DNA of 64,000 bases from Notospermus geniculatus (taxonomy: Eukaryota > Nemertea > Pilidiophora > Heteronemertea > Lineidae). Where the stretch lies: NCBI GenBank assembly GCA_002633025.1, contig NMRB01001925.1, positions 69,305 to 133,304 of the forward strand, read 5' to 3'. This document shows positions 51,901 to 61,837 of the stretch, piece after piece. Each line of letters starts with the position of its first letter. Position 1 is the first letter of the stretch. Both the position numbers and the translations under genes were made by a program. The notes under the pieces are model-generated. The model saw only the letters and a program-made list of their open reading frames with translations, made no database searches and was not told the DNA's origin.

Positions 51901-54900
51901 GGTGTGATGGCCACGGCACCCAGGCAGGCCTCCCTCAGAAAATTTTGACACTCGTGTGAGCAAATCTGAGCGTTATATTGCAATTTCTGCAATTTCTCTG
52001 AGTAGAGGGGCTATTTTGCTCAGTCTGCATAACTTTGGTAAAATGCTGCTCATTCCCCTTTCCAAAAACTGCGGAAGCACCCCTTAGATCTGCACATGAC
52101 AGTAGAATGCAAAGACTAGAATAAACCACCAAGCAAAATGTGCAATTCGCAGGTTATGGCAATGTGAAAGATTAACTAAAATAAATTGGTGGTCAACGTT
52201 ATTTTAAACATGATAAATCACATTATCAAAAACATCTTTTAAAGTTATACAAAACCAAGGCTGCATGATGTAAAAGATGAATTAGATGACTAAAGAATGG
52301 CTAAGATTAAGAAATTATGTAAATGCATAAAACGTTACGTTTCAAAATACAACCTGGTAGCCTCGGCCTTGGAGGCGTTTTATCTGCGCGGCGGAGGTGG
52401 CAGTGGTGAGGCGCTAGAAAATAACGTGAACGAAAATAATATTCTGGTACGGATAGAAAGTCGGTGTTTTTGAAGTGATACCTACGTGTGCCGCTACGTG
52501 CAAAGCAATTGGTGTGAATTTGTATTAGTAACATATTCAGATCATACAAATGCAGTGAAAGTAGAACCAACAAACATTTACAACTTTGGTCACAAAAAGC
52601 CAGCCTCGATAAGACGACCAGATTCGTATGTAGATATAAAGTGACCCAATTTGCAAATCCAGACTCCTTCAGGCCAGCAGATCCATATTATGAGGTGACA
52701 TTCATGGATCTAATTCATGAGCCTTTACAAGGCAGAACAGCGCACACCCTTACGACAGAGGTTCTTATCATGATGTCACATTTCCATGACGACACGATGC
52801 TGCCATATTGGCCGTCAAAATGTCAAGTGACATCACGGCATGTCAACACACAGATCATGACATCAAAATGGCATGACGTGATAGTTTTGACATCATCGCC
52901 GGCCATTTGACAGCTGACACGGCCGATTCTTTGCAGTCACGTGGCCGTTGTGACATCAGTGAAGAACCTCTATACTACAACAGTAGTACGTCACAGTACG
53001 TTACTTTTACATAACTGACCACATTCCCAGAATTTTCTACTTGAGTTAATAGGCCTCATATCCCTTCAAAGCCACTTCTGTGAAATGAGCTAAACCACGC
53101 TATTAGGAATATTTCACTCTCTACATCACTTCCCATTTTCCCATTTTTCGCTATTCCCATTTTATATTAGTATGAAGCAGAAATAAGCACAAATTGGCAA
53201 AATACTCTTGAAAATTAACAATGACATGCAATGTCCTCAACGGAAATTTCTTTTCATGAAGTGGAATGATGTTCTTGAGGGCAATTTCCTGATCAAAAGT
53301 TGTTTATGGGTTTTCCACGAAGTTCCCTTTTTTCACTGCAACACTCACAGTCACACTAATTCTTTATGTTGTGCATGGAATACTGCTCACGACAAAGAGT
53401 TAAGGTGCCTGCCCCCTGACGAGTTTCTCCCTCCCCACTCAAAAAACATCTTGAAAGCCCTCTAAGGGCACAAAATCCACCACAGAAGAAGAAATTCCCA
53501 CAAGGACAAAGTAAACAGTCTAAAAGCTGCAACAAAACAAATACCGGTAAACACTCCTTCAAATGAGAGAACATCAACACGTCTGGACGAATAAATTCAA
53601 CACGGAACATTCTGGACAACAATTACAACTTACACAAAAAGCCTGGTAAGAACCTGAAAGTCATAACAGTTAAATTGCCAGATTTATCAACAATTTTTAA
53701 CACAGCTGCTCTTATTCAACAAGTTGGTGCCAGCAAATTCAATCTATGGCCCGGTTGCACCAGTCATACTTAAGGTCGACTTCGTGCTCTAGCTAACCTC
53801 AAAGTCGTTCTCAACCTCAAATTGTATGACAAATCATATTACTTAGTTGAGGTCAACCTCAAACTTAACTTTGAGCATAGCTGGTGCAACTGGGCCTATG
53901 TGTCTAGTTCCTGATTTAACAGAGTGAGTAAGACATCGTATATGATGTCTGATGATGATGGGGGGGGGGGGGAAGATGAATCTATTTACATGTTTGAACC
54001 CATGTTTAAATTTGAAAAGCGACCTCCCGACTCGACCACATCATCCTCTCGTATTAAATGAGGCTCCATGTCGGTCGATTTCTGAACCAATTTCACGTTG
54101 AGGTTGTTGAAGACTTGTTTCGCCGCGTGACACTGCTCGCTTTCGCGTTTTCTGTCATTCAGTCTGTGTGCCAGGTTCTCCAATTCTGTGAGGGCAAGTT
54201 GTAGAGCGAGGCGGTCATGGTGGTCCTTGCTGGTGTGTTTGAGGAGGTCCTAGGGGTAGGGAGAAATTGACATGGTTAAGTGAACATCGACTGCTTGCTG
54301 TGGATGCTGGGAGGAGCACCAATTGGCATCAGCAGTGATCCAATGTAAAAGAACAGAGAAGCTGATCTTATTCATTCGGCAAGTGAGCCAAGTGACGTGT
54401 ACCCTTCGGGCTGTCAGAGTCAAGCAGTGGGAACTGCTGAGATTTTGGATTTGATGATCATTGGGATACATTCGTCATGTGCTACTGGTGGTAGAGAGGC
54501 CGATTCTCTTTCGCAATGTTGGTTATATCTTGGCAGTCTGATTTCCTCTCACTGTACGGTACATCAGTTGTCTACTATGGCAATCTCCTCTCAACCCGAT
54601 ATTCTACATAACATACCTGAAGCAACAGAATGAACTGTGGGAAGCGTTGGACTGGCTTCACCATCAGACCAAACAATGACAGCTTATCAATACTTGTCGT
54701 CTGCCTGAGCTGGAATAGAACAATTTTTTGTAACATTTGTGACAATTCGGAAAATTATCATTGCACCAATATCACGGGGGCACATCCCAGATCCATGTCG
54801 GGGGCAGAACCTGGATCCAGATAAAGTGGGAGCCTACATGTAGCTGGCCCGTTCCAGATTAGGTATTCTTGATCAATAACAAATTCCTAACGTCAATTCC

Positions 54901-57900
54901 AAAGATTTTCCACAAAAAATGAGGGGGCTCAGGCCGGGTGGGCTCTCACTCAAAATCAGCCTGTGCTATGTGGATGTGTCAACTCATTGACTTTTTTCTA
55001 CTGAACAATGGTGAGTCAGTTAGTGAAGCAAGAGAGAGTTCAGAGAGTTGCGTTCAGAATAGATGGATGTGAATTAGTATCAAAGAGGAAGGGACAAAGA
55101 TAAAATGGATGAGTAAGGATACCGGTACTCGATCCAAAAATGCCATTGAAAGTATTGACAAGTAGAGAAATATAAAGCCTCAACAATTAATTACGTTCCT
55201 ACCTCTTTTTTTCGTTCTTGACACACCTGGGTTAAAAGCAATTTTTTTACACACTCCTTACATGTAAGTCAAGTACTGCAAATTCCAATTAGGACCAAGC
55301 TTTCACCGACAATTTTATGTTATTTTTTGAGGCCTTATATTGTGTTGGTTCCCGCTGTACTGAAACTCAAGCCTGGCCACTACAGCACATGAAGCAAAAT
55401 TTTCAGGGGGTGGGTGAAACTTACTCTCATGAATTCTGCAAATGGTGGTTTCTGCTTGGCACAATACTTGGCTAAATCCATCGCAACAGAAAAATTGTTG
55501 ACAAAGTCGCTGTAAACGTCCAGCACCATCGACTTGGAGAACTGAAAGGGAAACGATGACATCAGACCTTGACCCAGGAGGTGTTGGGTATGTCCTCCTC
55601 CGAATGTTGACAGAACAAAGGTCCAGTTCTGGCACCAGGAGGAAAGACAGAGAATCCATGAGTGTGCATCTCAAATGTCAGCATGAAAGAACAGCTACTG
55701 TTCAAAATTTTTCTAAACAGAGACAGCTCCTCGACCCGTTGGCCAGCAGGTTCTTGGCTCCTGGAGTTCACCTCCTCCCCCTTTCTGGGAGTGCCCACAA
55801 TAAATGTGTGGCAGTCTAGGAAAACCCGTCCGATGTCTATTTGAGGAAAGTGTTAATGGCCTTGGTGAACCCGCACATTTCAATAGCTGAAATGTACTTC
55901 GTAACGGGTAAACATTAGCAGATCAATGCACAGGTACCGGTAATCTGACAGCCCTTGTTGATCATTCAGCGACATCCGACGGGTTTTCCTAAACGACCTC
56001 ACATATTTCCAAACACGTACCGATGCAGTGAAACAGTCCCCTATCTTTTCCTCTTTATCCCAATTCGACACCCGCCCGGACAGAGCGATCTGGAACATTG
56101 TATGACACTGTAAAATCTGCTTGACCTTGTAGAATATCGTACGAACTTTGACCCTGCTGATGATTGGTGGGTTGGATTCCAGTAGAGGAACTTGGTATTC
56201 CTGGAAAACACGGTGAGAAACTTTACATGTACTTACAAAACAGTATTGGAGATGGTGCAAACTTTGGGCACGGGATTTTTGACAACATTTGGGCGAAAGT
56301 CACAGAAACTGCTCCAAAATCATGGTGGTAGAGATCGGATGATAAAATTTCAAAATCCTACCTTTACCAGCCGATGCAACGATGCCACATAGGAATTCTC
56401 ACTGTCAACGATACAACCTACAATATGGCGTCTTTTGTTTTGATCTGGCGTTAGATTATCGGGACACGGTGGAAGGCTCGGCGGGGGATGTTTCTTCTCA
56501 TTGACGCTGAACTCGATGTACATCTCGTCATCCTCAGATTCGGGTTCATCTCTTATCTGTCGGATTGTCTGACGGATTCGGCCAAACATTCCAGAAGCCT
56601 GAAATTATAAACAACCTGTCAAAATTTCTCTAAAGGTGATTTAAATCATAATGTCATTTTGATATCCCATGGTATCCAAGAAGTAGAAATAATGCCTTGA
56701 GTTTGCACTTGCATTCATAAAATGATATTTGATGGCAACTTTTGTAAAACATTTACCGTAAGTATCTGAAATATCTAAATAACTAAATATATTGCTCACC
56801 GAGCCACCACTACTTCTCCTCCTCTCTTTCTTTTCCTCTTTAAAGCTCGTTTCTTTGGTTTCTTCTTCATCAGAGAACGAGTCGAATTCCGTCGAACCCC
56901 AAGTGTAGTCCGGGTCTGAGTCCGAGTCGTGATACTCAATCACTGGATCATAGGAATCCTCCCGTTCAAGGGCTGAAAACATAATTTTATGCTGAGAAAA
57001 GTTTGATACTCAAACACCCAGATCATAGATATCCTCATTAAAGGGACCCTATAGGCAGCTAGCTGCTAGGCTCATATCAGTACGGTCACTTCATCACAGG
57101 TGGCGCTAGCAACTGACAACCTATGGATTTGGGCTCAAATGTTGATGTTTCGTGCACATGTATTTTACTTGCAATGTATGTCAGTTAGATTTTCATGCCA
57201 ATCAATTGGCGTAATGAGCACATCAAAGGCATTTTGAGGTGCTTAAAGGTACCCTACAGGCAGCCTCCTCAAAGTTTGTGGAGGCTGCCTGTAGGGTCCC
57301 TTAAGTCTTGAAAGCAGAATCAGGGCTCACACTTGGGTCTAAAATTAGGGAGAAATAATGTCTCCCTCCTCAAAATTTTGGGAGACTTCACTCTCAAGAG
57401 GGTGACTTCACATAAAGTTTGTGGACGACATATCTAACAAAGTTGTTTGATTTCAGCCTCTTTGCAAGAAATTAACACTTAATAGTGATATTTTAGGGCA
57501 TTTAGGAGCGGATTTGGGCATTTCGAGTGCAGAAAAAGCTTCAGAGGGGATCATATTCCCCTAAAAAAAAAAAAAAAAATTTAGGCGACTTTATGTCTCC
57601 CTGGGAATTATTTTGGGCGATTTTGGGCGAAATTTTCGCCCCACGTCGCCCACATCGCCCCCAAATGTGAGCCCTGCAGAATTTTATGTCAAGACAACAC
57701 AGGATCATTGGAAGGCTCCCTTTCAAGGCCTAAAACAGAACTTTATTATGTTTATACTTGGACGCCATGATTTCTTCATGACCTTTGACCTACCCGCTGG
57801 ATCTTGATAGATGGGCTCATCCTCCTCACCGAAGTTCTCCCCGCGGGACTGTACCAGGTCAGTGGCCTCCCCTGGTGGAGGCGTGTCGTCTCCTCTGTGG

Positions 57901-60900
57901 GCATCGTCATATAAAACATACGCAGGGTCTTCTTCCTCTGTTGATCTGTTGGCTTGCTCTGTAAGACAGGCAAGAATGGTGAAAATCTAGGTGAGAGTCA
58001 TTCCAAGACACTCAATATTATACCTGCCGCACACGAGTGCAATTTTGTCTCCGACGTTGCCTCCATAGGAGATTTTTGTCTCAGCATCCTGTCACCGCAC
58101 ACGGTGCGTCACCCGCCGCAGACGAGTGCAAATTTGTCTCCTGTAGATGCGGCGTGACCATGGTGACGTCATTCGTCACCGAAAAAATCCGGAACGAATG
58201 GAAACATGTTTGACGTCATTAATATAACAATGTCATCATGACGCTATAAAATGACGTCACCACGTCTCTTGATTGGTCAGAATGTTTTGCATCCGTCTCC
58301 GCCTCCGCCTCCAACCACCGCACACGATGACAACGTTGCCTCCATAGGAGATTTTTGTCTCCTCCGATCAAACATGTTTGATCTGCTTTGGAGGCAAAAA
58401 AATCCGTCTCCGCCTCCGTCTCCGACCACCGCACACGATGACATTTGCACGTAGGAGGCAAAAATCTCCATAGTTGGAGACAAAATTGCACTCGTGTGCG
58501 GTGGGTATTAGAGTTGCTTCAGACATGGTACACAGTGGCGAGCCTTGATACATGTAGCCGAGTGGTTATCACATCTACCGGTACTTTGCTTTTTAAACCT
58601 GAATGAAATTCCGCACGTAAGTGATATTTAATCAAAACAATAGATTTTCCCCCATGGAAATGAAATCAGACATTATCAGATCAACAAATAAAGTGCAGGC
58701 CTAATACATGATGCACATGGCACAGAAACATTTGTTTGATAGCAAGAGATCACAAATCAGGTCAGGAGTGTATCTATCACTTGACATCCAAGATGTCATC
58801 AAATTATGCAGATTTCCGCCACTTTTTTTGTTAATTGATAAATCATGCACCAATGAACATGCCACTGAAAATGAAAACAAAAGTGAAAAATTTCACAGTT
58901 TTCTTGACAAGAATCTACGTCCTGGGAATGCAAAAATAGCTGGCGTGTGTGTAAAAGTTGTATTGATAAATTTTCTACAGACGACTTTATGAGATCTTTC
59001 ATTTTTCTAGTTCAGGATACATCATGACTGATTGAAGATTTCATCAGCCGCTATTAAATCATAGTAATTCTTCCAAGTCTTGATACATGTACCACAGCAA
59101 GATGTTAGCGTCCCACAGTGCAGACAGGGTATACTGCAAAATACACTTTCTTTGGGAGACCTACCATCATTCGACTTTTCATCAAGAAACGTTACCCGAA
59201 TACAATCCTCCTGCGCCTTAACCATAGTTTCCTCGAGCGCTTTCCCGACATTCCTAATATGGAACAAGAACTTGGAGTACGTTGCCCTCCTCTGAACAGG
59301 CCGCAGCAGGGACCCAATACGGGCCGCCACTGGCACTGGCTCATTTTCGGGGATTGGTGGTGGCATGTCATATAATGGCTCCGGGTCCGATACGGAACGA
59401 CCTCTTATCGGAGGTTTATGCATGATGGCGTTTGTTTTGCTATATTTTGGGTTCCACTGAGTCATAACCAAAATGATCAAAGTCCCTGGATAGCAATCAC
59501 AAAATCAAAGTCCCCGGAGAACAATTAAAAGTGTCTTTGACTGAGGAGAAACCCTGCAGAACACCTCGAAAACAGTCCATCAAAATATTCTCACTATCCG
59601 ACATGAATGATACAGTTAAAGTCCCTGGACAATAATCCCAAGTAACTTTGAGGGGAAAACTTGCAAAATGCCACAATAACTGTCCCAGAAATATTTGTAA
59701 ATCCCATAAGAATTAGGCCTACATAGCTCAGAGAGCTCAGTCGCAGGCCAAGCAGTGTCAACTCTGAATCACAGTGTGACGATTTGCACAGAAACAATCA
59801 GACAATCATAAAAACAAAAGTAGCTGTATATAGTCCAGAAAGGAGCTGCCAGTCATGACAATTATTTCACCGATTGAGGCCAGAACTTGCAGTCATGCAG
59901 GACCACTCCAAACAGTTACACATGATCCAGTAAGTATACTCTAGTCCCTCGATCATAGCATTCGAACTGCCACCTATATCAGGTGCATCCAGATGCCTTT
60001 TTGAAAACTCAGTCTTGGAAGTTGAAGATGCGTTATCCAAATTTATAATCCATTAGAAAAGGACCTCCAACCATCACAACTATAGGCCTTCATTTGATTC
60101 CAATATATGGATCTAATACTTCCAGAAATTTCGATATATTCATAGCACCAAACTTATGTATAAACACATTTATATACAGACCTGATGTACCAAATGGTTT
60201 CAACTGAAGTTGACGAGTTGGTGTCATTATTCTTCAATGATTTTGGGGACTGATGTACAGAGAAAACATGTCAAGTCAATGTGAAACGCATTCCACAATA
60301 TCAGATGCTTCCAGTTTGCCCAAAACTTCTGTACATGGATCCACACTAACTCGCATAAATGTACAGCAGCTTTTTGCATTCTAAAGCTGAACTGACTGAA
60401 GGGCCCTCACATTGGAACACTCCACAACACCTGTTAGATCGCAGCACGAGGGTCAGAAATTCTTTAATTAGTATCCTCATCAGGTGAGACTACACATTCA
60501 CGTGAATGGCGAGCGCCAGGCATCACCGAGAGTCCCGACATGAGCACCTCTTGAAACCTGGATTTTCAGATTCATTCCGCACTCAAAATCCCCGACTTAA
60601 ATAGATTCTAATTGATAAATGCCTGGAGAAATGTCTACATACCAAACCAAGTTTCAAGTTTTTAAACCAAGCGGTTAGAAATGCACCATCCCTGTTAGTT
60701 CACGATGACGGACGCAGCGCAATGGTGATAGTGAACCTCATTTTCATTTGCTCCCTTATAGAAGCTTTGCAAATGACGTCACAAGCCACCATGCTGGAGG
60801 ACACGAGAGACGCAGCAAAATGAGCCGTGCATGCCCTAATGACATTACGTCAGAAAATGACATGGCACACTTCACGCAATTCGCATCATGGTCGGCTCTT

Positions 60901-61837
60901 ACCTCTGTGCCCTGTGTCATCCAGCAGGCCTTTCCGTTTGACGGGCGCGAAAATGCATGCGCCTCGCAAACAATAGAAATCCAATTGTTTGCGAAGCGCA
61001 TGCATTTTCGCGCCCGTCAAATGGAAAGGCCTGATCCAGAATGGCCGCCAGGATGACGTCACTGCAAAGCCTCCGTAACTGAGGAAAAAAATGTCATCGT
61101 ATGTTCTTACCTCGAGAATATAGAGTGTGATAGGGCGACACATCTTCACGCGAGTGGTCACCATTCATCCTCACTTCACATTCCAAATCATAGATGGAGT
61201 GGGCACCATCCTTTATGTTCTGGCGTTTCTGGATCGCGTCCTGTAACTGATCCATAAAATTTGGTTCGCTGGCTTTCCTCTGCCCGGGAGAAATATTACC
61301 AGAATGTTCCATAGTTATATCCTGGGCATAGCCTGCTGTTGAAAATGCTACTGTCCCATAAGTCCCACCGGTCGCCTGACTTTGCACACTCATTCGGCGG
61401 AACGGGTCTGATTCCTCAAAACTGTCAACGACTTCTTTTACGTGTGAAGGTCGTCTGCCGAGTGCTCCATGCCCGTCTGTCCTACATAACGCTTTATGTT
61501 GATTAGAGTCTCTGCTGTCGCCAAGTGCGGAAGCGAGTAACGTGTCGTCATAAAATACACCGTCCGCTGAATCTTCCGATACGCATGAACTGTCAAGATC
61601 CGAGTCCGGCCCCTTACTCCATCTCTGCTGTGTGTGGTTCTCCTCGGTCAGCTTGCTCATAGCAGTACGAGAACCCTGCCTTCCGTAGCCATTTTGGTGT
61701 TGTCCCTGACGAGTTTGTGTATTCTCATACACGAAGTCAGTTCCACCTGTTTCTAACGATGCCTCTTGGATTGTCGGTAAATCTTCCCCCTCAGGTGAAG
61801 GTAGGGTGAATCTGCGAGGACCTTTTTTTATATTCTC
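45949..61837 (-). CDS. ARHGEF10: ARHGEF10-family Rho guanine nucleotide exchange factor, 5' end missing
   Basis: Nineteen minus-strand exons: 61837-61111, 59485-59165, 57958-57794, 56972-56800, 56598-56362, 56200-56021, 55541-55425, 55226-55203, 54700-54617, 54249-54024 (3' end uncertain), 50820-50577, 49990-49833, 49611-49493, 49382-49288, 48946-48831, 48678-48419, 48059-47768, 47668-47485, 47099-45949; about 1620 codons. Order: acidic/Tyr-rich N terminus; a [11 protein letters not shown] segment; DH domain ([20 protein letters not shown] to [16 protein letters not shown] and [16 protein letters not shown]); PH-like region ([17 protein letters not shown]); then a WD-like propeller ([31 protein letters not shown]) interrupted by about 240 disordered residues and closing VLLMWQCAL. 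It should activate RhoA-type GTPases at the cytoskeleton. ARHGEF10 versus ARHGEF10L (KIAA1688-type) may not apply in an invertebrate single-copy gene. The DH/PH junction is unresolved in phase. Confidence 0.9.
48157..48365. repeat. Palindromic MITE family M1, copy 4, best preserved
   Basis: GGGAACTTTCCTACCGTCAG at the left and CTAACGGCAGGAAAGTTCCC at the right are inverted. Inside, GGTCCAAGAACGTCATGAAA opposes its complement around GTCGTCCATAATGACG. In a RhoGEF intron. Confidence 0.85.
50848..51090. repeat. GACACCTC fragment plus foldback repeat copy 2
   Basis: AACCTCCCTTAGTGGACACC (50848-50890) is followed by GCATCTTCTGTCAAAGTTTT, with an inverted right end AAACTTGGACAAAAGATACC. The latter part (50920-51090) matches 19600-19775. 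In a RhoGEF intron. Confidence 0.55.
51660..51740 (-). mobile_element. tRNA-derived SINE, family D fragment
   Basis: Minus-strand GTAGTGGATGAAGTGACGCT, then AGGTTATGGGTTCAATTCC, as in the plus-strand family D copies of UBE4B introns. Confidence 0.5.
52756..52975. repeat. Foldback element with TGACATCA-rich interior
   Basis: AGAGGTTCTTATCATGATGT at the left is opposed to CATCAGTGAAGAACCTCTAT at the right. Inside, TCAAGTGACATCACGGCATG and CATCAAAATGGCATGACGTG form further hairpins. In the large RhoGEF intron between the DH and PH exons. Confidence 0.65.
53748..53896. mobile_element. 149-bp MITE with TAT duplication
   Basis: GGCCCGGTTGCACCAG opposed to CTGGTGCAACTGGGCC, with TAT at 53745-53747 and 53897-53899. 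Interior GAGGTCAACCTCAAACTTAA opposes CTAACCTCAAAGTCG-type sequence. In the same RhoGEF intron. Confidence 0.8.
55203..55226 (-). other. ARHGEF10: 24-nt micro-exon of the RhoGEF DH domain
   Basis: AACCCAG precedes GTGTGTCAAGAACG...GAG, which is followed by GTAGGAAC. It encodes VCQERKKE in phase 0 on both sides and supplies the residues expected between FAEFMR and TTSIDKLSL, where vertebrate ARHGEF10 proteins have a QEQEASPDR-like stretch. Confidence 0.75.
57042..57301. mobile_element. 260-bp MITE with TAA duplication
   Basis: AGGGACCCTATAGGCAGC opposed to GCTGCCTGTAGGGTCCCT, flanked by TAA (57039-57041, 57302-57304). A second inner copy GGTACCCTACAGGCAGCCTC makes a tight hairpin with the right end (57247-57301), suggesting a nested or duplicated terminus. 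Confidence 0.8.
58021..58507. mobile_element. 487-bp composite MITE with TTA duplication
   Basis: TACCTGCCGCACACGAGTGC opposed to GCACTCGTGTGCGGTGGGTA, flanked by TTA (58018-58020, 58508-58510). Inside, CCGCACACGATGACA, GTCTCCGCCTCCG and CTCCATAGGAGATTTTTGTC recur two to three times, and a second GAGTGCAAATTTGTCTCC lies at about 58120. It looks like elements inserted into or duplicated within one another. Confidence 0.8.
60925..61033. repeat. 109-bp near-perfect hairpin with 6-bp duplication
   Basis: CAGGCCTTTCCGTTTGACGG opposed to CCGTCAAATGGAAAGGCCTG, continuing inward through GCGCGAAAATGCATGCGC with almost no mismatches and a loop of about 10 bp. ATCCAG flanks both sides (60919-60924, 61034-61039). 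Located about 75 bp downstream (in transcript sense) of the 61111 donor of the RhoGEF gene. Confidence 0.9.

Noticed and set aside
57776-57973. 65-codon minus-strand frame ([15 protein letters not shown])
   Set aside because: It is the wrong frame of a RhoGEF exon; the phase-consistent frame gives [18 protein letters not shown].
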